From the NCBI GenBank assembly GCA_963978905.1, contig OZ022261.1, forward strand, positions 29,075,686 to 29,139,685: 64,000 nucleotides of DNA. Direction: 5' to 3'. A program made the translations under genes and the position numbers. Shown piece by piece: positions 23,234 through 33,297 of the stretch. The notes beneath the pieces are model-generated. The model made no database searches and was not told the DNA's origin. It worked only from the letters and a program-made list of their open reading frames with translations. This DNA comes from Trichostrongylus colubriformis. Taxonomy: Eukaryota; Nematoda; Chromadorea; Rhabditida; Trichostrongylidae. The number at the start of each line of letters is the position of its first letter. Positions within the stretch are counted from its first letter, which is position 1.

Positions 23234-24099
23234 TTAGGATGTCGAAAAAAAATTTTCGTTTTTTGAAGCAATCCATTTTTACACTTCATTACAAAACACA
23301 GAGCATACTATGAAACAGGGTAATCACCATCTTGTTCTTCCACTCTTCGCCACCTTTCAGGCAATTTTGCTATGCCATCCGCATGGAACTGTTCTGGCTT
23401 TGATTTGAAGTAGATGTACAACACCGTTCCATGTCATCTTCATTATCGATGGTTTTTCTTCGAATGGCGTTAGATTGGGAAAGGAAAAGGTGATTATCCG
23501 ATGGAGCAAGATCAAGGCTATAAGGTGGATGGGGTAGCAATTCCTATCCAAGCTTGAGAGTTTTTGGCCAGTCACTTTTACAATATGTGGGCGAGCATTA
23601 TCGTGTAGAAAAAGGACCGTGTCATGTTTCGGACGTTTCTCTGTGATTTTCGCGACCGGAATGTACGGCTGCTGACAGTATAGGTCTGCTGTTAGTACAG
23701 TGTTACAAGCCAGCACCCGCAATCGTTCGTTGTCGACCTCCGATGGGAGTCCGGACCGGTCGGAATCTTGGACGTTGTAGTTGCCCTCTAGAAAGCGTTT
23801 GAACCAAAGTTGTGCCACAAGTTCAGACATTGAACCCTCTTCGAATGCAGCGTTTATACGAAGACTGGGTTCGGTTGCTGGAGGCCATATTTGAAATCAT
23901 ATAGTAGAATGCCCCCAAGGAACTCCTTTGATGTATATATTTTGCCGAAAAAGGTTATCCGGGAGATGGAAGACAATGATATCTATAGATGCGTGTGAAC
24001 TCGTACTACATGTGTATGTACAGAAGAAATTGCTGGAAAGCAGTTTGGAGGGAAAAAAGCGCATTTTCAAAAAACGAAAAAACTTTTTCGGCAACCTAA
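23234..24099 (-). mobile_element. Internally deleted mariner element
   Basis: An 866-bp element with inverted ends that read TTAGG(A/T)TG(T/C)CGAAAAA and share CGTTTTTTGAA further in. It is flanked by TA at 23232-23233 and 24100-24101. It is about 0.4 kb shorter than a complete mariner and contains remnants of a transposase on the minus strand. Its ends differ from the 32-kb element after TTAGGTTG, so it is a different subfamily. Confidence 0.88.
23357..23860 (-). pseudogene. Mariner transposase remnant
   Basis: A 157-codon frame (23830-23357) includes an N-terminal piece (LWFKRFLEGNYNVQDSDRSG) and, after an internal deletion, the catalytic LHDNARPH. The third catalytic block (LDLAPSDNHLF) continues in a neighbouring frame. 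The part between the DNA-binding region and the second catalytic Asp is missing, so the first catalytic Asp is lost. Confidence 0.85.
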
Positions 24100-24485
24100 T
24101 ATTTGCTGATTGGAATGGTTATCAGATTATTGCTGTTGTTTCTTTTACTTGTCATGGCACCATTGTCTTTCTATATGCAAAAGTCGGCTTCTTCTTTGTT
24201 CAAAGGATCGCTGTGTTTCTCATTGTTCGAAGTGTTCAAAATAAATAATAAGTAACGTAATCTAAATATCGTTATATACTTGATGCTGTAGCAGTGAAGG
24301 GGCCATCCCACTATGGGTAGTAGTGTAACCAAAGCTTAAAAGGGGATGGGACATCCTTCCACTAAGGCTTGGACAAAAAATATACGTTTGATTGTGCAAA
24401 TTGACCTCTCAGAAATGCTTGCGTATGCAACTATCCATATGATGCCCCCTCATTGCGAGCGATGGCATCATAGGCCGCACTTATA

Positions 24486-24624
24486 ATTTACGTGTCTGCG
24501 TTAGTTGACACCGGTGCCGGCGTTAGCTCACGCAGACACCTTCGTGAGTTGACGCCGTCACCGGTGTCAACTAACGCAGACACGTAAAATTGGCACCGGT
24601 GTCAACTAACGCAGACACGTAAAT
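24486..24624. repeat. FB5: perfect 33-bp inverted ends with a third internal copy
   Basis: The left end 24486-24518 (ATTTACGTGTCTGCGTTAG and on) is an exact inverted copy of 24592-24624. A further copy of about 30 bases lies immediately before the right end (24559-24588), in the same orientation as it. The arms contain ACCGGTGTC and can pair perfectly. No target duplication is obvious. Confidence 0.85.
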
Positions 24625-24639
24625 CATGACTGCGATCAT

Positions 24640-24832
24640 ACTCTACTCTGTTCAAGACATTAGAGTACCATTTCATCAGAGGACTCCCACAGTGCCAGCC
24701 CCTTACGTCCTGAGCGGAATGGGTTGGTACTGTGGTAGGACTTTGAAATCAGCTTCGGTCACTCGCCTTGATGGTGCTGTGAGTGCGACGCCGCAAAGCG
24801 AAAACTTAGCTTAACGCCACTCACCCCTGCAG
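24640..24832. mobile_element. FB4-related fragment
   Basis: Contains CTTACGTCCTGAGCGGAATG, TGGTACTGTGGTAGGAC and GCGACGCCGCAAAGCGAAAA, matching FB4 arm words out of their usual order. Boundaries are approximate. A further fragment with GCCAAATGGTTTGC and GCGGTCGCCCGCGGC, mixing FB3 and FB4 words, lies near 22865-23100. Confidence 0.5.
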
Positions 24833-25429
24833 AGGGACGTGACCGCCGCTTCCTCGCGTGCCCTGAACCGGTTGGAGTTTCCAGTCGGCCACCTGTATGA
24901 TTTGAGCGATATGTATCCTATTTCGAAATCCCACTTTCCAGAGTAACAATGTCAGAGTGTGAAGGAGAACCGTACCTGCTTATTGCTGAGACGACCAGTT
25001 GCGCTGAATCGCCATCTTGCACGCTAATGCTGTGCTATGATCACCTTCACTGCTATCTAGGTGAGTGAAGTTCGCTGTATGAAACACCACAGTACTACTG
25101 ACATCAGTCCGCACAGTACTGCTTTGTTCAGGCCTTAGTTGTTAAACATGATGACTCAGACAGGAACGAGATATAGTGAGGTCACGGCTGACATACAGGG
25201 ATTAGCAGTCTCCACAATACCTATGAAGCATTATAAGAAGAAAAGAAAAAAGGCAGAGTTGGACCGCGTTAATAGCCATCGTGATTGACACATCGGCGCA
25301 TCGGCGCTCCTGCGCATTGGTGCTCAGGCACAGCGCTGAAACCGCGCGCGCCGCGGCGCACGTGATGACAGATGATTGTCGGCGTGGTGGTGCCTATCGA
25401 TTCGAAAAAACATTATCTCAACCAAATTG

Positions 25430-25800
25430 ACGCCGATGCACCCAAAATTTCAGGAAGGAATGGCATTGTAATTAATATGTATCCTGTCGCCGATGCGCCG
25501 ATGCGTCCAAAATGTCGGCAGGGCGTGGCATTGTGATCAATGTGCATCTTGTGGTCATTCGCCTGTGTGCGGATGCGCCGATGCGCCCAAAACGTCGCTA
25601 GGGCGTGGCATTATGATCAATGTGCATCTTGTGGCCATTCGCCTGTGCGCCGAAGCGCCGATGCGCCCAAAACGTCGCTAGGGCGTGGCATTATGACCAA
25701 TGTGCATCTTGTGGCCATTCGCCTGTGCGCCGAAGCGCCGATGCGCCCAAAACGTCGCTAGGGCGTGGCCAGGCAATCGATGAGTATCTTCAGCCACATT
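25430..25800. repeat. Minisatellite, 80-bp unit, about four copies
   Basis: The word ATGCG(C/T)CCAAAA recurs at 25501, 25581, 25661 and 25741, exactly 80 bp apart, with a diverged shorter unit before it. The last units are almost identical. As 80 is not a multiple of three, the open frames across the array shift from unit to unit and are not genes. It is GC-rich with many CGCC words. Confidence 0.92.
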
Positions 25801-26179
25801 CGCAGATGCGCCTATCACGATGGGTATGAACGCGGCTTTAGGGTGGTGCCGAGTGGCGCCGCTATCACAATGACTCTCGTTCGAGCCAACCCCTGATTTC
25901 GGGTCAGCTGGCTGGTGCCGGACTTGTTTGGGTGAATGAAATCTTGCCCTGTAGCACCGCAAGTCATCGTATAACACGAACATTATAGTATAGTATAATA
26001 TTGAACAGAGGTCGAGTGCATGGCGCATCACTAAGATGCATCGATCACTCTCGAGTGACTATCTTGAAGACAGTCTAGGTGAAGTGATGGAAGTCGGAGC
26101 TGGGAAAACATGATCTTCCAAAATGGAAAGGTGTCCTTCAACGAAATGTGTTGCAAAAAGCCTTAAAAATTGATTCTTA

Positions 26180-26440
26180 GGCTTTTAATTGCCATCCTAT
26201 TGGGCGCGTTTCTTTGCGGTGGATTTCAACGGCGGGGTAGCTGTGGACAACGTAGCAAGGCTGGCACAGCTGCTCTCGCCATCTGCGTCACCCCCTTCAA
26301 AGGTCCAGATTGCGCGACAACACGTCCTCAGTAAGGTAGAGAGTGCTATTCGTCGGGGCTCTTACCGTTTCGTTTCGTTCTCTCTGTGCTTTTGTACTAG
26401 TTAGCATCTCTACTTTCATATTTCACACTTAGTCAAGTTT
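26180..26440. repeat. Dispersed repeat family with CTCCACTGTTG / TAGCATTTCTACTTTC words
   Basis: Related segments lie at about 1600-1830, 26180-26440, 27905-28270, 37690-37930 and 47880-48110. They share GCGAAAGCACGTC, CATCTGCGTCACCCCC, CTTTCTCCACTGTTG and TAGCAT(T/C)TCTACTTTC in that order. It is noncoding and diverged; the class is unknown. Confidence 0.55.
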
Positions 26441-26868
26441 ATCCCCAATAACACCATTAACTTTCTATGAGGAGAAGCTTGGACGTACTGTGAAGATTTA
26501 CCGAGCAGGTTGGTCGTTTGCTACGAAACTTTTCGCGTCCATCCTTACGGGGCAACTGCTGAGTAGGCCTTCAAGCACTTTTTGTGGAATTCCATGTGAG
26601 CCGTGCTTGGTTGAGAATGGACTACTTGCGATTTTTTTGTCTCGTCCACATTGAGCCAACCTGCTGAAATCTTTGTGCCTTGTAAATTCTCAAAAAAGGA
26701 TGAGGTTCTTGTTTTCACTGCAAAATTTCACCCAGCATTAAACGTACGTGTGATTCAATCAATGTCGACGTTTAAACGGTTTTTCTCCTCGTGCTCTAGC
26801 TAACGTGTTGGCGACGTTGTAAATATGCTGCTTAGGCGATGTCAATCAGACACCATCATAGAGGTGTT

Positions 26869-26885
26869 CCCCCCCCCCCCCCCCC
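26869..26885. repeat. Poly(C) run of 17
   Basis: An uninterrupted C run followed by TTCCCC. Similar runs lie at 30343-30357 (15 C) and, shorter, near 20467, 30796 (G), 40186 (G) and 40345. Length is prone to assembly error. Confidence 0.85.
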
Positions 26886-27466
26886 TTCCCCTTCACAAAG
26901 AGCAGAACTCGTTTGCATGTCTATGGCATTTCCTCATGGATACCTTGCACACCCCATCGTTAACGTCATCGTTATTTCTTCAGAAAGCCTTCCTGAACCA
27001 CCTCTAACCACCTTCTTCCTCGCATCGATCCTGCTACAGGTTTCTGTTTTACGCAATATCTTATCATCTCAGAAATCCTTTCGACGTCCAGTCTGCACCT
27101 TTATACCCCACTCGTGCTTCAATTATACTTGACAGTACTTGACTATTTCACTTCATAACAGATGATAGTAGTGAAAAAGCATAACTAGCCTTCTGGTGTA
27201 TTCTTTGTAAGGCATGGGATCCCAAGTGAAATAAGATAAAAAAATGCAGCTTGTACTAAGTGCATTCTTCTATGTTTTGTGAATTGAGAGCGGAACCAGT
27301 ACAGTGCGATTGGAAGTAAAGTGATTAGTCAACAATCTTAGAGATGTGGAGGCTTTTCGTGAGCACGGCTTCAGCAAGCCCGTCTTCTGTTTGCTTTTAC
27401 AACAATATTGCTTAAAGTGTACGTGCGACTGGAGTGCGATCATTGAATCTCATAACCTTCTTAAAA

Positions 27467-27766
27467 TCATAATTTTTTTGACGACGCTCTTAACCCAAGT
27501 GCCTCAAAAATTGCAGCACTACACCTAGTCCCTATAGAGGCCTTAACAAACGGTGAGAAATTCATCAATGACATTTCAGAGTCGGAACGGGCGACAAGGT
27601 TCTGTCCATTTGACTTGAGGAGTTTTGATGATTCTTCACATTGTTTTAATGATGAGATAATTGATAAAATCGGCCTCCATTTTCCCATTAGTCGCATGCG
27701 TTGCACAGAATTGAACGTGTAGCCGTGTGTTTCCGTGTTCACCGGAACGAATGGAGCTATTTGCAT
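27467..27766 (-). CDS. Unrecognised single-frame ORF (99 aa)
   Basis: An ATG-initiated minus-strand frame of 99 codons with no low-complexity bias (MQIAPFVPVNTETHGYTFNS at the start, GLRASSKKL at the end). There is no signal peptide, membrane segment or recognised motif. The length is near what chance can give in 64 kb, and the frame may be transposon debris. Confidence 0.18.
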   Translation of the reverse strand: MQIAPFVPVNTETHGYTFNSVQRMRLMGKWRPILSIISSLKQCEESSKLLKSNGQNLVARSDSEMSLMNFSPFVKASIGTRCSAAIFEALGLRASSKKL

Positions 27767-27904
27767 AGATCGCGTTGTTCAAAATTTGTTCGGATCCGGT
27801 GAAAATGATCTTGGCCTATTTCCACCATTTTCCTTTGCATATAGCTTTCGATGACACTGTAAGAGGTGAGGAATTCTGACTAGGAAGGAAGGTCCTTCTC
27901 AGAA

Positions 27905-28270
27905 GATGGGGCGGTTTTCAAAGAGATAATCCGCGGCAAAACTCGCATTCAAATGCGCTTCGCCTATTAAACGCCAGATAGCCTTGGTGCGTTTCGATGA
28001 GGTGGGTGCTGACGGCGCAATAGCCATAGAGGCGGGGCAATTGTAGCTCGACTGGCTTACCTGGCATCTCCATCTGCATCACCCCCATCAGAAATGCAGA
28101 GATCGCGAAAGCACGTCTGATTCTATCTCTCGAGCTTCTGACGTTCATTCTGTTCTTTCTCCACTGTTGCATTAGACCGTATTCATACTTTGAGGCATCG
28201 CTGCCGGCATCAAATTGCCGTCGCCGCCGCCGTTGCTGGCGCCGGTGTCGCAAAGTATGAACGCCGCCTT
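27905..28270. repeat. Copy of the CTCCACTGTTG dispersed repeat
   Basis: Contains CATCTGCATCACCCCCATCA, GCGAAAGCACGTCTGATTC and CTTTCTCCACTGTTGCATTA, matching the copies at 26180 and 37690. Confidence 0.5.
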
Positions 28271-29437
28271 ATTTACCATCTCTATTGTCCTATTTTACAA
28301 TGAGCCAAAATTATTCCTAACGGTGCCTACAAAACACAGTTTACATTGATTTCAATTCTTTTGACAGCTTGTCCCTGAAGAAATGAATCGAGCACCCATG
28401 AAATAAACCCGGTATTGATCGCTCTTAAGACTAGCTTTTTTCGTCAATTTCAGTACTATCTTTGTTCAAATGATAACTGACGTTTTCACCTTCGAGTTAG
28501 TTCCGTCCATGCATCTCATCGCAAGTAGCATGGAATGACACGATTGAAATCCCAAGCGGAATACTTACAAATACGGAGGTTCGGGTAGGTTAGCAACGAA
28601 CCGCTGCAAATTTGAACAGCGGGGGTGGGGGGAACAAATCATCGAAACAGTCAATAGCGGTGTTGGCTGTTTTTCAATTGGGCCTAGGACACCTTGCTCA
28701 GTTTACTGTCCATACGTGATGAATTGATCAATTTTATTGATTGATGCATTATCAAAGCACTCGGGAAACCTGTGTTTTCACCGTTAAAGATGTTTATGGA
28801 TGGGCAGATCGATACTAATGACCCTTCTGAATGATCTTATAGGCAATGATGTCCTATGTGAAGAATCGAAAAATGGGTGATTTTCCAAAAAAAAAAAAAA
28901 AGAATCAGTCTGTGGCTGAAGCGGATGGGTACTGGTTGATAATGCTTACAATAACAACTGCCATAACAGTTTAAGTTTGTATTTGTACACAGACACACAT
29001 ACATTATGGCACGAGACAGCGAGTAAACATTGTCGCTGAGGGTCTTTGTGGGTGTGGTGTAAGTCGATCAACATTCGTCCACACCTTACGTCCCGTTTCT
29101 CTTATGTGAGCGCTTTTCAAGTGGTTTCACCTACTTCATACGCTTGATTAGTTTTATTACGTGTGTCTCATACAGTCTGATAGTTCCAGATCCTCCAAGC
29201 TCGATCCTTGCTTCTTTTTCATTTTTTGAATATAATATTATAGTAAAGTAACGCATATGATGCCACACAGATTTTCTCTAGTGGGTTTTCGATCCATTGC
29301 ACTTTCCTTCATAAAAAAAAAACTGAAGTTTACTGGGTTTGGACGGTAGGCAATCTGGCGTAAGCTAGGATGTATATTCACCTTAGCTTTGCATGGAAGC
29401 CCTCCATTGCTAATACCTGCTTTGGAATGGAGCCGGC

Positions 29438-29537
29438 AGGTATTTTGCGTGCTGTTGGCTGTGTGTGGTGCAATGTCGTGCAATACACAATGACATATCA
29501 CACTATGTCTCCCCCCCTTATCCACATTGGCCCGAGA
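29438..29537. repeat. Dispersed repeat, copy 2 (partner at 2718)
   Basis: Second copy of the repeat at 2718-2818, with the words GTGTGTGGTGCAATGTCGTG and TCCCCCCCTTATCC. Confidence 0.6.
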
Positions 29538-31017
29538 ACTACATGGGAATAAGGCGGGTGCCTTCCCAATAAAGGAAATATGATATTCTATTTTGGAATA
29601 TGGAATGTTGAATAGTTACGCATCACTGATTGACTTGTCAAACTAGTTAAACGCTGACCATTTTCAGGCTATTACATAGTCACATTGTTACATTAATTTA
29701 TTACATTCCCTGCACTGACATTTCGCTAACGTGTCCCACCAGCTTCTTCACGTAAAAAATCATACCCTGAAGCAGTAAATTTTATGGTTGCCTCCTTCAC
29801 CACATTAAGATAGCATCGGAGGCTGAACTGCTTGCTCTTCATACTCCGAGTGCAATCGCCGGTGAACTGTCTAGAATTCTGGTTACAAATTTCTACCTCT
29901 ACTAGTAATCTATGTAGTAAGGGACGCAGAAAATAGGAATTCCACATGTACCTCCCTCTTCACCACATATCCACTTACGAATAGTTTTTTGTACACAAGA
30001 ACGTGTCGGACAAATATAGGAGACTGGTTTCGGAATACCAGAAATGAACGGCACAATACACGCGCTTGAGCTTGCTCTCAACTTCATTTTGTTGTGCTTT
30101 AGAAACTGCAAATTGAACTTTCCACAATTCTTTAGCTTTGCTACTTATTTATAGTTTACCTATGAAGCTGTCTTGATTTTACAAAGTCTACTTCACTCAT
30201 AGAGACACGCATGTTTTGTTGTCATGAACTACTCAAGGATGAATTGTAATAAATAAATCTAAACATTAACATTAAAACAAAAAATATAGTAGTGTTGTGA
30301 CGCTCGATGCACAAAACTTCGTTAGAAATTTAGACAGTCTATCCCCCCCCCCCCCCCGTTATATTAACATTTGCAAGTTCCCTATTGACAGTGCCAGATT
30401 AAACTTAGTAATAAGTATTGATCTTAATTCTGATAGCGGCTTAAGAACGGCATACTGATTCGTTTCTATTTAATTATTAGCTATAGTCATCTCAGCTGCG
30501 TGCGAATATCCCATTGAATAGATGTTGCACAAAGGAACTTTCCCCCGACATTACGTGTGAAACGTTGAATCGCATGGAAAGGAAACGTTGTAATCGATTA
30601 TGATTAGAATACATATCGATTCGCCATCAACTTGAGGTCAAGTATTCCGGGGGCGGCAAAACAGTCGAACGATGCCCTGTCTTCACAACGTTATTCCCTT
30701 CACGCTCCAACTATTTTCGAATCTGATGATTTGTAACCTTTTGAAAAATGATTCATTTTTCTAATTGTTGGCTCTACCGGACGCAATGTAGATATGGGGG
30801 GGGGGAGGACGGCGTTTTAGGCCAGTGCATGCATATTCCAAGCCTAATCATAACAGGGACACTATGAACAAATCATTGTTCACGGAAGTGAAATTTACCC
30901 GGGCATACGGGTTGAATGAATGGCTTCTCCTCCTTGCTCTTCCTTCTCTTCTTTGAGTTATTTTTGGTATTAATTTTTCACCGTTCTGTTTGCTTTTGCT
31001 TTATTTTTATTTGAAGT

Positions 31018-31421
31018 CTATTGTTGCAACAACTTCTTCATCCAGCACTGAGACGAAGATCATTTCAGGGAATAGTTCCACCCATACCTAGCCTAACGAA
31101 CGAAAAGGTTCGTCAGTCGATAATCACAACCACATGACTGTGGCCAGTACCTAAATATGACTAATTGGCGAACTTTTTGATTCACTTACGTCTCCAACAC
31201 GAGCCAAGGACTGATACCTTATTGAGTTTTCCGCAAAGAATTTTGTCCCCAATAACGGCCCCTTTTCTAACACAAAATCCGAACCCCTTGAAGATTTTCG
31301 ACCCTTGCTTGACCTTGTTTCCATCCAGTTTTTGTGTTGTTGCAAGCACTCTCCCACGTCATCAGTTTCGTTTTTGACTGGAACATCGCTCAATCTCCGG
31401 GCGTTACTTACTCGTTGACAT
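31018..31421 (-). CDS. Candidate small gene or 3' exons (about 75 aa)
   Basis: The core exon is 31377 down to 31190 (minus), with a TTCCAG acceptor and a strong GAC/GTAAGT donor. It joins in phase to a final exon 31047-31018 after TCTCAG, giving CWMKKLLQQ and a stop, with AATAAA just downstream on the minus strand. A possible 10-nt first exon (31421-31412, ATGTCAACGA) also fits in phase, but the intervening intron would be only 34 bp. The product is polar and charged (NETDDVGECLQQHKNW, SSKGRKSSRGSD) with no membrane segment and no motif I recognise. Upstream exons further right on the minus strand are possible. Confidence 0.35.
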
Positions 31422-31660
31422 AGATACTCTTACTTGTCAGTCACTTCCATGATACACAATTCGACAGTGATTTGCAACGCCAAGCAATGATTGAGGACTG
31501 CTCTCGGGGGTCGCATTTGAGATTGGAATCGGGGAAGTCGTGTTTGTGAAATTTGCAGTTCTCGGTAAATCCTAAAAAGGCTGATGTCTCCTTGTGATAC
31601 CGGAGGTGGTCAGGTGATCGATGGATTTTTTTTATTTTATACTATTACCTATTTACCTTA

Positions 31661-31935
31661 GCGGAGGTGGTGTAGGCGCACTTCCACTCTCATGGTGTGA
31701 AGATCAAATCTCGCATCAACGCTCACCAAGACCAACCAAGCCTTCCATCCCTACGAAGTCGGTGAATTGGTACCAGACTCGTATGGGAAGACGAAACACT
31801 GACTCGTACATCCTCCGGCCTTCGCAAGTCACTGTTAGGCCAACCTGCCTACTGGCCTCACTTGCCACAGCGATTATGAATGGAACTAGAATTCGCGGCG
31901 CATCCAACACAAGAGACTGATTAATGCCAAAACTC
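31661..31935 (+). mobile_element. tRNA-headed SINE-like element, copy 2
   Basis: Matches 6846-7130 end to end in the same orientation, starting GCGGAGGTGGTGTAGGCGCA and ending GAGACTGATTAATGCC. Box A is recognisable; box B (AGATCAAATCTCG) has drifted. Confidence 0.65.
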
Positions 31936-32009
31936 TAATATTTATCCTTTTTACCTATTCTTCGTACAAGCTAACGATCTCACCTATTAGTAAACCTGCA
32001 ACACATGTA

Positions 32010-33295
32010 TTAGGTTGTTGCAAAATTAATTTCGGAAATGGACCGCATACTTCAAACTACTATAACTCAGCTTAAACACAAGTTTATTAATCGAAGTAAA
32101 AATCATCAGAATCTACACACTTTTAACAACGAACAGGCAATAAATCTAAGCCTTCACTATAAAAACTACTATCACGAGAATCAACGAAGTCAAGGAAGGC
32201 ACATTCAACATCGTCTAAATTAGTAAATTGTTTCTGACGCAGATGAGAATTGAGGGCTCGAAAAAAGTGATAGTCTGTTGGGGAAAGGTCGGGAGAATAC
32301 GCTGGGTAAGGGAGAACTTCTATACCCAGGTGGGTCAATTTTTGCCGAGTGATTTGTGAGGTGTGTGGCCTTGCGTTGTCCTGCAACAGGATCGGCCCTC
32401 CTCTATTCACCACCGCCGGCCACAATTTTTGCAACTTTCTATACATTTGCTCCAGATTACAACAGTAAGACTCTGCTGTGACTGGCTGACCAGGTTGCAA
32501 GAAACTGTAATGGATTACACCTTTACAACACCACCACACAGTAATCATAACCTTTTTAGGGTGAAGGTCGGGTTTAGGAAAAGTTTTTGGAGGAGCATCC
32601 TTATCTACCCAGACTAATCCCCGCTTCCTGTTATCATAAAGAACCCATTTTTCATCTACAGTTATAATACGGTTTGCAATGGCTCATTTTTATGGCGAAC
32701 TAAGAGATTAGAGCAGGTGTCGAAACGTGCCAGACGCTGCTCATCGGTCACGTCATGAGGCACCCACTTTAACATCTTCTTCACCTTGCCGATTGTCAGC
32801 AAATGTCTGGCCACTGTAGAGCAATGTACGCCTAGGTCTTCTGCTAACGTACGAGTATTCGTCTGCGGATTTGCTTCGACGGCTCTCCTTAAATCTTGAT
32901 CACTAAGCGATGACCTGCGGCTGCGACCCGACTTCTCTTCGAGATCAAAATCGCCAGAAGCAAATTTTTTAAACCAGAGCTCCACTGTTCGTTCGCAAGG
33001 ACAATTCGTCCCAGAAACACTGCTGAGATTACGAGCTGCCTCCGCTGCGGAGTGTTCCAATTTAAACTCATAAAGCATGATGACTCGATAGTCGCGTCGG
33101 TTCATGATTATACGCAGCCCTGGAAAAGGCCGGCTGGAAAACTTAGAGCGACATTCATAGAAGATTCTGTAAGAGCAGAAAAAAACCCACCAAATGGTAT
33201 GCCTGGCGTTCCTTGGGATGGAATAGTTCAGGGTAAAAAATCTACTTATTTATACATACCTTGAAACCGATCCGATTAATTTTGCAACAACCTAA
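32010..33295 (-). mobile_element. Mariner transposon, almost full length, minus orientation
   Basis: About 1,286 bp with inverted ends that match over roughly 22 bases, starting TTAGGTTGTTGCAAAATTAA, and flanked by TA on both sides (32008-32009 and 33296-33297). It carries a transposase reading frame on the minus strand, split by one frameshift. End sequence, length and DD34D catalytic spacing place it in the mariner family, probably near the cecropia-type group that includes Hsmar1; the subgroup is inference from the TIR. Confidence 0.93.
32123..33105 (-). pseudogene. Mariner transposase, broken by a frameshift and a premature stop
   Basis: The N-terminal half (33105 down to 32662, 147 aa) opens MNRRDYRVIMLYEF and holds the paired helix-turn-helix DNA-binding region and the linker WVPHDVTDEQ. 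The catalytic half runs from 32671 to 32123 in another frame. Its acidic triad is visible as VDEKW, QDNARPH and SPTDYHFF, with 34 residues between the last two Asp (DD34D). A one-base shift within 32672-32690 separates the halves. The frame also stops early at 32123-32125 (TAA after LPVRC), and about 12 more sense codons follow before a second stop. The copy should be inactive without suppression, though otherwise well kept, suggesting fairly recent activity of the family. Confidence 0.92.
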
Positions 33296-33297
33296 TA

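Noticed and set aside
25420..25800. CRISPR-like array
   Set aside because: Units are contiguous with no unique spacers, and the genome is eukaryotic.
25493..25829. Overlapping frames with a repeated Cys/His pattern (CASCGHSP), at first like a zinc-finger repeat
   Set aside because: They follow an 80-bp DNA repeat that is not a multiple of three, so the frame changes every unit. This is a minisatellite.
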